Source of the DNA: an uncultured Parabacteroides sp.
GTDB taxonomy: Bacteria; Bacteroidota; Bacteroidia; Bacteroidales; Tannerellaceae
DNA: 8,807 nucleotides
Direction: 5' to 3'
NCBI GenBank assembly: GCA_900770835.1
Contig: CAAGLQ010000145.1
Span: forward strand, 1 to 8,807
Below are positions 1 through 7,695 of this stretch, piece after piece (the first letter of the stretch is position 1; each line of letters begins with the position of its first letter). A program made the translations under genes and the position numbers. The notes under the pieces were generated by a model. It was not told where the DNA came from, searched no databases, and saw only the letters and a program-made list of their open reading frames with translations.

Positions 1-82
1 AGAACAAATTGAATAATAAGTATATAAAGAATTATCATTATTTGTGTTTTTTGTTTAGATTTAGTTTTGGCGTTTAAGTTAA

Positions 83-121
83 GGGAGGGGTGGCGACGTG
101 ATGTCGGTTCCCCTTTTTTTT
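83..121 (+). terminator. Probable rho-independent terminator of an upstream plus-strand transcript
   Basis: GGGG at 87-90 pairs with CCCC at 110-113, and an inner CGAC (94-97) pairs with GTCG (103-106) around a 5-base loop. Three imperfect positions lie between the two stem parts: one G-U pair flanked by two mismatches. Eight T residues (114-121) follow the stem directly, as expected for intrinsic termination in the plus direction. The gene it would serve ends left of the window. In the minus direction it lies 20 bases past the mazG stop and could also stop that transcript, but no comparable U-tract follows on that strand. Bases 1-80 before it are AT-rich, with no gene or motif I can support. 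Confidence 0.65.
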
Positions 122-140
122 ATGCCTTTTGGATCGAGTC

Positions 141-926
141 TCATAATCCCTTGGCTTTTGCCTCGTTCCAGATTTGATCCATCTCTTCCAACGACATCTC
201 TTTCAAGGAGCGTCCTTTCTGGATGGTCTCTTGCTCTAAGTAGTTGAATCGGCGGATAAACTTCTGGTTGGTTCGCTCCAAGGCATTGTCCGGATTGATT
301 TTATAAAGGCGAGCGGCATTGATCATGCTGAAGAACAGATCGCCAAACTCAGCCTCCATCTTGTCGGCATCCATCCGATCAATTTCCACCTTCAATTCGT
401 TGAACTCCTCTTGCACCTTGTCCCAAACTTGTGCACGTTCCTCCCAGTCGAATCCGACATTGCGTGCCTTGTCTTGGATGCGGTGTGCCTTGACGATGGA
501 GGGCAAGGAGGAGGGAACCCCTTCCAATACGGTCTTGTTGCCGCCCTTTTCTTTCAGTTTGAGTTGCTCCCAGTTTTGCTCCACCTTCTGTGTCGTGTCT
601 GCTTCTGCCGTGCCAAATACATGTGGATGTCGATAGATCAGTTTCTCGCAAAGACTGTCGCATACCGATTTGATGTCGAACGCCTCCTTCTCTTCGCCGA
701 TCTTGGCGTAAAAGACGATGTGCAGCAGCAAATCTCCCAATTCCTTCTTGATGTTCTCGTTGTCGGCTTTCATCAAGGCCTCACAAAGTTCATAGGTCTC
801 TTCGATCGTGTTGGTTCGGAGGCTTTCATTGGTTTGCTTCCGATCCCATGGGCATTTCACACGTAGCTCGTCCATGATGTCGAGCAAACGGCCGAATGCC
901 TCCATTTTTTCTGCTTTTGTTGTCAT
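141..926 (-). CDS. mazG: MazG, nucleoside triphosphate pyrophosphohydrolase
   Basis: Cytoplasmic all-alpha NTP pyrophosphatase that hydrolyses (d)NTPs to NMP and pyrophosphate. In the family it is linked to clearing non-canonical nucleotides and, in E. coli, to lowering ppGpp under starvation. The 261-residue protein has the full two-domain layout. The N-terminal domain carries EExxE at 42-46 with ELGD at 62-65. The C-terminal domain carries EExxE at 173-177 with EFGD at 193-196. These acidic residues bind Mg2+. The family signatures KCPWD (24-28) and the ERTNQKFIRRF stretch (217-227) near the C-terminus are present, and the length matches E. coli MazG. The start at 926 gives a normal N-terminus; Met8 is a possible alternative, and there is no clear Shine-Dalgarno site to decide. 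It lies 83 bases behind dsbD on the same strand, and I see no good promoter in that gap, so it may be read from the upstream genes. Nothing is truncated or missing. Confidence 0.95.
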   Translation of the reverse strand: MTTKAEKMEAFGRLLDIMDELRVKCPWDRKQTNESLRTNTIEETYELCEALMKADNENIKKELGDLLLHIVFYAKIGEEKEAFDIKSVCDSLCEKLIYRHPHVFGTAEADTTQKVEQNWEQLKLKEKGGNKTVLEGVPSSLPSIVKAHRIQDKARNVGFDWEERAQVWDKVQEEFNELKVEIDRMDADKMEAEFGDLFFSMINAARLYKINPDNALERTNQKFIRRFNYLEQETIQKGRSLKEMSLEEMDQIWNEAKAKGL

Positions 927-951
927 TATTCTTACTTGTTAGCTAATCATA

Positions 952-992
952 CGGGAAGAGGGCGAGATATGTTGAATCACGCCCTCTTCTCG
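952..992. repeat. Perfect 10-bp inverted repeat between dsbD and mazG
   Basis: GAAGAGGGCG (955-964) and CGCCCTCTTC (980-989) are perfect inverted copies around a 15-base spacer. Outer bases extend the stem to 13 positions with one non-Watson-Crick position (954/990). Transcribed from the minus strand it would form a strong hairpin 18 bases after the dsbD stop, but no U-run follows it in that direction. It may therefore be a partial terminator, an mRNA-stabilising or processing hairpin, or a protein site. On the plus strand a weak TTTATAATT follows, but no plus-strand gene reads into it. Confidence 0.6.
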
Positions 993-1009
993 TTTATAAT
1001 TGATGTTAT

Positions 1010-3076
1010 TTACTTATTCTTAAATCGGTCTAATCCACTGCGGAGGAACTGCATGTACTGTGCGACATCCTCGTTGAACGCATAAGAGGGTCCCAACGGT
1101 TGGCCTTCGTGATCCAGCAGGATATAGAAGGGTTGTGCGTTTGCTCCGAACTTGCTACGTTGCAGATAGCTCCATTTATCGCCAATGGTTTTCAACTTAC
1201 GGGTCTTGCCATTCTCTTGGATCTCGATCGGCTCGGCCAGTTTTGTCTTGTCATCCACAATAAGTGTGATCAGCACATAGTCGTTCTCCAACGTCTGTTT
1301 TACGGTTGGATCGGTCCATACGGATGCTTCCATCTTACGGCAATTGACACAACCGAATCCGGAGAAGTCGATCATCACCGGCTTGTTCACCTTCTTTGCA
1401 TAGGCCATACCTGCCTCATAATCATCGAATGCGGCATGAACCTCGTTCTTGTAGAGGTTGAAATCCTGGGTATAGAGGGGTGGAGCGAAAGCACTGATTG
1501 CTTTTAGGGGCGCACCCCAAAGACCCGGAATCATATAGATCGCGAACGCGAAAGAGATGATGGACATAAACAGTCGAGGTACAGAGACATATTTCAGTTC
1601 GCTATCGTGGCTGAACTTGATCTTTCCCAACAGGTAGCAACCCAACAGGGCGAAGATCACGATCCACAACACGATGAATACCTCACGATCCAGCAGACGC
1701 CAGCCGTACGCCAAATCGGCTACGGAGAGGAACTTCAACGCCAAAGCTAACTCCAGGAAGCCCAGAACTACCTTCACGGAGTTCAACCAACCACCTGACT
1801 TCGGCATACTTTGCAGCATGTTGGGGAAGATGGCGAAGAGGCTGAAGGGGATGGAGAGCGCTAACGCAAAGCCAAACATACCGATTGCCGGACCGACAGC
1901 TGTACCCATAGAGGCTGCCTGTACCAACAGCGTACCGATGATGGGACCGGTGCAAGAGAAGGAAACTAATACCAAGGTGAAGGACATGAAGAAGATGCTC
2001 AATACACCGGTCGTAGAGTCCGCTTTGCTATCTAACTTGCTGGTCCATGAGGCTGGCAAAACCAACTCGAAGGCTCCGAGGAAGGAGACCGCAAACAACA
2101 CTAACAGCAAGAAGAAAATGATGTTGAAAATGGCGTTGGTGGAGAGGTCGTTTAAGGCGCTCGCACCAAAGATACCGGTGATCAACAAGCCCATCACTAA
2201 ATAGATCACGATGATAGAAAGTCCGTAAGTCACTGCGTCTCTGATTGCTTTCTTCCGGTCTTTCGTCCGTTTCAGGAAGAAGCTGACGGTCATCGGGATC
2301 ATCGGCCATACACACGGTGTCAACAGGGCGATCAAGCCACCCGCAAAGCCGGCAAAGAAGATGAACAACCAAGAGGTATCGGTTGAGGAGAGTGTCGTAT
2401 CGCCAAACGCTTTCAGCTCAGCGACAACGGGCCTCCAAAGATCCGGTGCCTCTGTCAGCTGTCCAGATGCCACTTGTGGTGTGGGCACTTCGGGTTGAGC
2501 GACTGGAGCATTCGGAACTTCAGCCGATGTAGCGGCAGGAGCCTCCTCGGCAGTAGGAGCGCCTTCGTCCACCGTCTCCGCTGTGGAAGCTTCGGTTGCG
2601 GCTGACTCGCTCAAATGGACATCCTTCTTGTCGAAAGCGAAGTCGATCTGATCCGGTGGCAGGCAGGTCTCATCGTTACAAGCCATAAACTCCACCGCAC
2701 CTTCGGCCTTGAATTTGGCCGCATCGGTCACTTTCAGCTTCTGCGTAAAGGTCACACTGCCTGCGTACCAACGCAAGTTCATCTGGAACTGCTCATCAAA
2801 AACGGTCGTAGGGGTAACGGATGAGGTCGGTTGTCCCACCAGTTCTGCTCCCTTCAAGGTCTCGAACGTGAACGAGGTAGAGATTGGGCCTCCCTCTGGC
2901 AGGTTCATGTCATAGAGGTGCCAGCCCTTGTCGGCTGTGGCGGTAAAAAGAATCTCTTTTTCCGCGGCACCATTCTTGTCGTCTAACTTGATTTTCCATT
3001 TCACAGGCGTTAAGATCTGAGCCTGTGTCACTAAGGCCATAAGAGCCAATAAGCAGATGTAGGTAAGTCGTTTCAT
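1010..3076 (-). CDS. dsbD: DsbD-type transmembrane protein-disulfide reductase
   Basis: Inner-membrane protein that in this family carries electrons from cytoplasmic thioredoxin to periplasmic thiol proteins. The 688 residues show all three DsbD modules. A Sec signal peptide covers about 1-19 (cleavage near TQA/QI). A periplasmic immunoglobulin-like alpha domain covers about 22-150, with the cysteine pair C133 and C138 in an ACNDETCLPP motif. A low-complexity Ala/Glu/Pro/Thr linker spans about 155-210. A membrane core of about eight helices (235-520) carries C255 in TPCVWPM and C375 in SCTGP. A C-terminal thioredoxin-like gamma domain has CVNC at 576-579 and a likely cis-proline at P649. All six redox cysteines are present. 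The alpha-domain pair is spaced Cx4C, against Cx5C in E. coli DsbD. The start follows the stop of the upstream pseudouridine synthase by 3 bases, so the two are probably translated from one mRNA. No cytochrome c maturation genes are nearby to name a substrate. Confidence 0.93.
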   Translation of the reverse strand: MKRLTYICLLALMALVTQAQILTPVKWKIKLDDKNGAAEKEILFTATADKGWHLYDMNLPEGGPISTSFTFETLKGAELVGQPTSSVTPTTVFDEQFQMNLRWYAGSVTFTQKLKVTDAAKFKAEGAVEFMACNDETCLPPDQIDFAFDKKDVHLSESAATEASTAETVDEGAPTAEEAPAATSAEVPNAPVAQPEVPTPQVASGQLTEAPDLWRPVVAELKAFGDTTLSSTDTSWLFIFFAGFAGGLIALLTPCVWPMIPMTVSFFLKRTKDRKKAIRDAVTYGLSIIVIYLVMGLLITGIFGASALNDLSTNAIFNIIFFLLLVLFAVSFLGAFELVLPASWTSKLDSKADSTTGVLSIFFMSFTLVLVSFSCTGPIIGTLLVQAASMGTAVGPAIGMFGFALALSIPFSLFAIFPNMLQSMPKSGGWLNSVKVVLGFLELALALKFLSVADLAYGWRLLDREVFIVLWIVIFALLGCYLLGKIKFSHDSELKYVSVPRLFMSIISFAFAIYMIPGLWGAPLKAISAFAPPLYTQDFNLYKNEVHAAFDDYEAGMAYAKKVNKPVMIDFSGFGCVNCRKMEASVWTDPTVKQTLENDYVLITLIVDDKTKLAEPIEIQENGKTRKLKTIGDKWSYLQRSKFGANAQPFYILLDHEGQPLGPSYAFNEDVAQYMQFLRSGLDRFKNK

Positions 3077-3079
3077 GAT

Positions 3080-4015
3080 TTACTTTTTATTGTCAGAGAA
3101 TGATTTGGTTGTCGCGAGAAATACATCGGGGATGCGTGTCTCGAAGCGCATCTCTTCCCCGGTGCGTGGATGGATGAAGTAGAGCCTTCGGGCGTGCAAG
3201 AGCAATCGACGGGCTGGATTGGTCTCGGCTCCATACTTCGTGTCACCCGCTACGGGATGACCGATGGATTGCATCTGCACACGAATCTGGTTCTTACGTC
3301 CTGTCTCCAATTCCAGTTCCAAAAGGGCATAATTGGCGTTGCTTTGCAATACCTTATAGCGGGTAATCGCCTCTTTGCCGTCTCCTTCTGGCGTGACGTA
3401 CACCTGCATCTTACGGTTTTCTGTCAAGTTGGAGACGATGAGGTCGGTATCTTTCTCCGGTCTCCCCTCAACCACAGCCACATAGGTGCGCATCGTAATG
3501 GCACTGTTCCAGTTTGATTGCAGTTGCTCTTTGATGGCCGGACTCTTGGCGAACATCATCAAGCCGGAGGTATCTCGATCCAACCGATGGAGAATGTAGA
3601 TACGGTTACGAGGATCACTCTGTTTCACATATTCATTGAGCAGGTGGTAGGCGGTGCGCTCCTTGACCCGCTCCGTGGAGATGGAGAGCAGACCCTCTTT
3701 CTTGTTGATCACGATCAGGTCATCATCTTCCCACACAATGCGGAGCAGGGGATTGTTGAACTCCACCTTGCCTCGGCCATAGTTTACACCCACTATATCC
3801 CCCGGTTTCAACTCCGTGTCGAATTGGCGGGTGACCCGTTTGTTGACAGAAATCTGTCCGTGACCTAACATCGCCTTCACGGAGGAGCGGCTTTGCTCCT
3901 TCAAAGTCTCCAGAAGGAAAGGCAGGAGTGTGCCGTTTTCTTTAACGGTCAATTGTCGCTCTTTTCCTGACGGACGACCTTTGTAGGCGCTATGCTGTTG
4001 CGTACGTTTTCTCAT
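3080..4015 (-). CDS. RluA-family RNA pseudouridine synthase with S4 domain
   Basis: Converts specific uridines in rRNA or tRNA to pseudouridine in the cytoplasm. The 311-residue protein has a basic N-terminal tail (about 1-20), an S4-like RNA-binding domain (about 20-80) and an RluA-type catalytic domain (about 90-300). The active-site motif HRLDRDTSG lies at 143-151, with D146 the expected catalytic aspartate. The later family motifs are also present: GRKNQIRVQM (239-248), GHPVAGDTKYG (252-262) and LHARRLYFIHPRTGE (273-287). The S4 domain places it with the RluC/RluD-like branch, but the target uridine cannot be read from sequence, so I give no symbol. It is the first gene of the minus-strand group, with a candidate promoter starting 28 bases upstream. 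Its stop is 3 bases before the dsbD start. The two have no known functional link. Confidence 0.92.
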   Translation of the reverse strand: MRKRTQQHSAYKGRPSGKERQLTVKENGTLLPFLLETLKEQSRSSVKAMLGHGQISVNKRVTRQFDTELKPGDIVGVNYGRGKVEFNNPLLRIVWEDDDLIVINKKEGLLSISTERVKERTAYHLLNEYVKQSDPRNRIYILHRLDRDTSGLMMFAKSPAIKEQLQSNWNSAITMRTYVAVVEGRPEKDTDLIVSNLTENRKMQVYVTPEGDGKEAITRYKVLQSNANYALLELELETGRKNQIRVQMQSIGHPVAGDTKYGAETNPARRLLLHARRLYFIHPRTGEEMRFETRIPDVFLATTKSFSDNKK

Positions 4016-4042
4016 TCTATTTACCTATTTATATATAGTACG

Positions 4043-4074
4043 CGAATATACAGGCATTTACCCGAAACTGCAAG
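4043..4074 (-). promoter_or_regulatory. Candidate Bacteroidetes-type promoter for the minus-strand genes
   Basis: Read on the minus strand, CTTG (complement of 4071-4074) lies exactly 20 bases upstream of TATATTCG (complement of 4043-4050). The Bacteroides primary promoter consensus is TTTG at -33 and TAnnTTTG at -7, about 19-21 bases apart. The match is 3 of 4 and 5 of 6 fixed positions. Transcription would start near 4036, leaving an AT-rich leader of about 20 bases before the pseudouridine synthase ATG. It was assigned by eye from consensus and spacing. Confidence 0.5.
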
Positions 4075-4153
4075 GATTACGGCTGATTGCCTGTCAAAAG
4101 GTAAGGGACAACCTACTTTTTCAGGTGTTCGCCCGATTAGTTCATTGATTTTT

Positions 4154-4163
4154 TATATTTTCG
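4154..4163 (+). promoter_or_regulatory. Candidate -7 element for valS
   Basis: TATATTTTCG holds two overlapping near-matches to the Bacteroidetes -7 consensus TAnnTTTG: TATATTTT at 4154-4161 and TATTTTCG at 4156-4163. It lies about 40 bases before the valS ATG, which would leave a leader of roughly 35 bases. No good TTTG stands at the usual -33 distance; the nearest is TTCG at 4128-4131, 22-24 bases away. The call therefore rests on the -7 element and position only. I saw no T-box or other leader-type regulator in 4016-4203. Confidence 0.35.
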
Positions 4164-4203
4164 CGAGTTAAGAATATAAGCAAGAATAATATACAGAAAT
4201 AAT

Positions 4204-6825
4204 ATGGAAATTGCGAGTAAATACAATCCCGCCGAAGTGGAGGGGAAGTGGTATCAGTATTGGTTAGATAATGGTTTGTTCAAGTCTAAACCGGATGGCC
4301 GTGAGCCTTATACGATCGTCATTCCTCCCCCTAATGTGACGGGTGTATTGCACATGGGGCACATGCTGAACAATACGATTCAGGACATCTTGGTGCGCCG
4401 TGCCCGTATGATGGGAAAGAACGCTTGTTGGGTGCCGGGTACGGATCATGCCTCTATCGCGACGGAGGCCAAGGTGGTGAACCGTCTGGCGCAACAGGGC
4501 ATCAAGAAAGCTGACTTGACCCGTGAGGAGTTCTTGAAGCACGCTTGGGAGTGGAAAGAGGAGCATGGAGGCATTATCCTCAAACAGTTGCGTAAGTTGG
4601 GTGCCTCTTGCGATTGGGATCGTACCGCCTTCACCATGGATGAGAAGCGCTCCGAGAGCGTGATCAAGGTCTTTGTGGATTTGTATAATAAGGGTTTGAT
4701 CTATCGGGGTGTGCGTATGGTCAACTGGGATCCCAAGGCGTTGACTGCTCTTTCGGATGAGGAGGTGATTTATAAGGAGGAGCACAGCAAGCTTTACTAC
4801 CTGCGTTACAAGATCGTAGGCGAGGAGGGTTATGCGATTGTGGCGACTACTCGTCCGGAGACGATCATGGGTGATACGGCTATGTGTATCAATCCCAACG
4901 ACCCGAAGAACCAGCACTTGAGAGGCAAACGGGTGATCGTGCCGTTGGTAGGACGTGAGATTCCGGTCATCGAGGATGACTATGTGGATATTGAGTTCGG
5001 TACGGGTTGCTTGAAGGTGACACCGGCACACGACGTGAACGACTACATGTTGGGTGAGAAATACAACTTGCCTTCTATTGATATTTTCAACGATAACGGT
5101 ACCCTCAGCGAGGCCGCTGGTTTATATGTGGGCATGGATCGTTTCGATGTGCGTAAGCAGATCGAGGAGGATTTGCGTGCGGCAGGTCTCTTGGAGAAGG
5201 TCGAGGCATACGATAACAAAGTAGGTTTCTCTGAGCGTACGAATGTACCTATCGAGCCGAAGCTCTCTATGCAGTGGTTCTTGAAGATGGAGCATTTGGC
5301 AGCGATCGCCTTGCCGCCGGTGATGAACGATGAGATCAAGTTCTATCCGCCGAAGTTCAAGAATACCTATCGTTACTGGATGGAGAACATCAAGGATTGG
5401 TGTATCAGCCGTCAGCTGTGGTGGGGTCATCGCATACCGGCCTATTTCTTACCGGAGGGTGGCTATGTGGTAGCTGAAACACCGGAGAAGGCGTTGGAGA
5501 TGGCGAAGGAGAAGAGTGGTAATGCCGCTTTGACCTTGGCCGACTTGCGTCAGGATGAGGATGTGCTGGATACCTGGTTCTCCTCATGGCTCTGGCCAAT
5601 CTCGCTCTTCGATGGCATTAATAATCCGGGCAATGAAGAAATCAATTACTACTATCCCACGAGTGACTTGGTAACGGGTCCGGATATTATCTTCTTCTGG
5701 GTTGCGCGTATGATCATGGCCGGTTATGAGTATCAGGGCAAGATGCCGTTTGAGCATGTCTATTTCACTGGTATCGTGCGTGATAAACTGGGGCGTAAGA
5801 TGTCGAAGTCGTTGGGTAACTCGCCTGATCCGTTGGAGTTGATCGCCAAGTATGGTGCCGATGGCGTGCGCATGGGCTTGATGTTGGCTGCTCCTGCAGG
5901 TAATGATATTCCGTTCGATGATGCGCTGTGTGAGCAGGGTCGAAACTTCAACAATAAGATATGGAATGCCTTCCGTTTGGTGAAGAGCTGGACGGTAGAT
6001 GAGCAGTTGGCACAGCCGGAGGCTGCTTCTATAGCGGTGAAGTGGTTCCAGCAGCAGTTGGATAAGACTTTGGTTGAGGTGGATGACCTCTTCTCGAAAT
6101 ACCGCTTGAGCGAGGCTTTGATGGCTGTCTATAAACTTTTCTGGGACGAGTTTTCTTCTTGGTACTTGGAGATGGTGAAGCCGGGTTATCAACAGCCGAT
6201 CGACAAGGCTACCTATGAGGCAACTTTGGGCTTCTTTGATGCGTTGTTGCGTATGTTGCACCCCTTCATGCCATTCATTACCGAGGAGTTGTGGCAAGCG
6301 TTGGCACCTCGTGAGGCAGGCGAGAGCTTGATGGTAGCGTTGATGCCGAAAGCCGGTGCTGTGGATGAGGCTTTCTTACAGGCGTTTGAGGCAGTGAAGG
6401 AGATCGTGGGTGGTGTACGTACGATCCGTTTACAGAAGAATATTCCCAACAAGGATGCGTTAGACTTGCAGGTGTTAGGTGCGCATAACGAGACCTTCAA
6501 TGCGGTGATTGCCAAGATGTGTAACCTGTCTGCCATTCAGCCGGTAGCGGAGAAAGCTGCAGGTGCGGTCTCCTTCTTGGTGGGTACGACGGAGTATGCA
6601 GTGCCTTTAGGCAATCGAATCAATGTAGAGGAGGAGTTGGCGAAGTTGCGTGACGAGTTGAAGTATCAGCAAGGTTTCTTGGCTTCCGTCATGAAGAAGT
6701 TGAGCAACGAGAACTTTGTCAGCAAGGCTCCGGCGAAGGTCATTGAGATGGAACGTAAGAAGCAGGCCGATGCCGAATCGAAGATCAAGTCGATTGAGGA
6801 GAGCATCGCTGCATTGACAAAATAA
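4204..6825 (+). CDS. valS: Valyl-tRNA synthetase
   Basis: Class I aminoacyl-tRNA synthetase that charges tRNA-Val with valine and hydrolyses mischarged Thr-tRNA-Val; essential and cytoplasmic. The 873-residue protein is complete. The HIGH signature appears as HMGH at 50-53 after PPPNVTG. The CP1 editing domain (about 200-340) contains ATTRPET (214-220) and the TPAHDVND stretch with H276, D277 and D280. WWGH follows at 406-409, and KMSKS lies at 532-536. An anticodon-binding helical domain covers about 600-750, and a C-terminal tRNA-binding coiled coil, rich in Lys and Glu, covers about 804-873. IleRS and LeuRS are excluded by the overall motif set and this coiled-coil tail. The start gives MEIASKYNP, the usual compact Bacteroidales N-terminus. 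It is divergent from the pseudouridine synthase and is followed after 24 bases by the exported isomerase-like gene with no terminator between. Length is slightly below the 951 residues of the E. coli enzyme. Confidence 0.98.
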   Translation: MEIASKYNPAEVEGKWYQYWLDNGLFKSKPDGREPYTIVIPPPNVTGVLHMGHMLNNTIQDILVRRARMMGKNACWVPGTDHASIATEAKVVNRLAQQGIKKADLTREEFLKHAWEWKEEHGGIILKQLRKLGASCDWDRTAFTMDEKRSESVIKVFVDLYNKGLIYRGVRMVNWDPKALTALSDEEVIYKEEHSKLYYLRYKIVGEEGYAIVATTRPETIMGDTAMCINPNDPKNQHLRGKRVIVPLVGREIPVIEDDYVDIEFGTGCLKVTPAHDVNDYMLGEKYNLPSIDIFNDNGTLSEAAGLYVGMDRFDVRKQIEEDLRAAGLLEKVEAYDNKVGFSERTNVPIEPKLSMQWFLKMEHLAAIALPPVMNDEIKFYPPKFKNTYRYWMENIKDWCISRQLWWGHRIPAYFLPEGGYVVAETPEKALEMAKEKSGNAALTLADLRQDEDVLDTWFSSWLWPISLFDGINNPGNEEINYYYPTSDLVTGPDIIFFWVARMIMAGYEYQGKMPFEHVYFTGIVRDKLGRKMSKSLGNSPDPLELIAKYGADGVRMGLMLAAPAGNDIPFDDALCEQGRNFNNKIWNAFRLVKSWTVDEQLAQPEAASIAVKWFQQQLDKTLVEVDDLFSKYRLSEALMAVYKLFWDEFSSWYLEMVKPGYQQPIDKATYEATLGFFDALLRMLHPFMPFITEELWQALAPREAGESLMVALMPKAGAVDEAFLQAFEAVKEIVGGVRTIRLQKNIPNKDALDLQVLGAHNETFNAVIAKMCNLSAIQPVAEKAAGAVSFLVGTTEYAVPLGNRINVEEELAKLRDELKYQQGFLASVMKKLSNENFVSKAPAKVIEMERKKQADAESKIKSIEESIAALTK

Positions 6826-6849
6826 TAATATCACTTAAATCAACAGACA

Positions 6850-7692
6850 ATGAAACAGACACGTAGGACATTTTTCAAGCAGGGTCTGATGGGAGCGTTA
6901 CTTCTGAGTGGCGTGACCACCCTCAAGGCGGATCCGGTGAAGCCGAAGGCAGCCAAGGCCGTGAATCCTTTTAAGCTGGGTATGGCAGGTTATACCTTTG
7001 TCAACTTCGACTTAGAGACCACCCTCAAGACCTTGGAGCGCTTGGACATCCATTACCTCTGCATCAAGGATTTCCATTTGCCGCTCGACAGTACAGAGGA
7101 GCAGATCAAGGCTTTCCATGCGCAATGTGCCGCCCATAAGGTGACAGGCTATGCCGTGGGACCGATTTACATGAAAAGCGAGGCAGAGATCGATCGGGCT
7201 TTCGAATATGCGAAGCGGGTCGGGGTGAAGCTGATTGTCGGTGTACCCAATTACGAGTTATTGCCCTACGTGGACAAGAAGGTGAAGGAGTATGACTTCC
7301 ATTACGCCATCCACCTGCATGGTCCTGACATCAAGACCTATCCCGATGCGACCGATGTATGGGAGCATACCAAGGACTTGGATCCCCGTATCGGTATGTG
7401 CCTCGATGTAGGTCATGACCTGCGTAACGGATGTGATCCGGTAGCTGACCTGAAGAAATATCATACCCGTGTGTTTGATATGCACATTAAAGATGTCACC
7501 GATTCTTCCAAGGCAGGCGTAGGTATTGAGATTGGCCGGGGTAAGATCGACTTCCCCGCATTGATCAAGATGATGCGTGAGGTGAACTACACGGGCATGT
7601 GTAGCTTGGAGTTTGAGAAGGACATGAAAGATCCCTTCTTGGGCATTGCGGAATCTATTGGTTATTTCAAAGCGGTAAGCGATCAACTATAA
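6850..7692 (+). CDS. Tat-exported sugar phosphate isomerase/epimerase-like TIM-barrel protein
   Basis: The 280-residue protein belongs to the xylose isomerase-like TIM-barrel superfamily, which includes IolE, IolI, hydroxypyruvate isomerase and AP endonuclease 2. Members bind a divalent metal and act on sugars, inosose-type polyols or their derivatives; the substrate here is unknown. Residues 4-10 (TRRTFFK) form a twin-arginine motif, followed by a hydrophobic stretch (13-22) and a likely cleavage site after LKA (25-27). This predicts export already folded, so a periplasmic location. The barrel begins near residue 40. Likely metal ligands are E136 or H155/H157 on the middle strands, D186 and H189 in CLDVGHD, H212 in MHIKD, and E254 or E256 in SLEFE. 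The gene follows valS by 24 bases and precedes the lipoprotein gene by 3 bases, so it is probably in the valS transcript. A non-enzymatic role cannot be excluded. I am sure of the fold class and fairly sure of export, not of the reaction. Confidence 0.85.
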   Translation: MKQTRRTFFKQGLMGALLLSGVTTLKADPVKPKAAKAVNPFKLGMAGYTFVNFDLETTLKTLERLDIHYLCIKDFHLPLDSTEEQIKAFHAQCAAHKVTGYAVGPIYMKSEAEIDRAFEYAKRVGVKLIVGVPNYELLPYVDKKVKEYDFHYAIHLHGPDIKTYPDATDVWEHTKDLDPRIGMCLDVGHDLRNGCDPVADLKKYHTRVFDMHIKDVTDSSKAGVGIEIGRGKIDFPALIKMMREVNYTGMCSLEFEKDMKDPFLGIAESIGYFKAVSDQL

Positions 7693-7695
7693 TAG

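Noticed and set aside
1674..2204. A 176-codon plus-strand frame opposite the DsbD membrane core.
   Set aside because: Its Lys/Asn/Ser/Thr-rich sequence is the complement of codons for hydrophobic helices; DsbD is clearly the real gene.
2446..2620. Low-complexity Ala/Glu/Pro/Thr stretch in dsbD considered as a repeat expansion or frameshift.
   Set aside because: The frame continues intact into the membrane domain, and flexible linkers between the alpha domain and the membrane core are normal in this family.
4096..4120. Small inverted repeat AGGT/ACCT followed by a run of T, resembling an attenuator upstream of valS.
   Set aside because: The stem is only 4 bp, and the site lies upstream of the candidate valS -7 element, so it would probably not be in the valS transcript.
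4264..5031. A 255-codon open frame on the minus strand inside valS.
   Set aside because: It lies fully antisense to a conserved essential gene. Its translation is rich in His, Arg, Leu and Thr with no recognisable domain, as expected from the complement of biased codons.
5584..6297. A 237-codon open frame on the minus strand inside valS.
   Set aside because: Same reasoning: antisense shadow of ValS, composition dominated by reverse-complement codons, no start context or motif.
7258..7686. A 142-codon open frame antisense to the isomerase-like gene.
   Set aside because: It is fully contained in a well-supported coding gene on the other strand, with no signal peptide, domain or promoter of its own.
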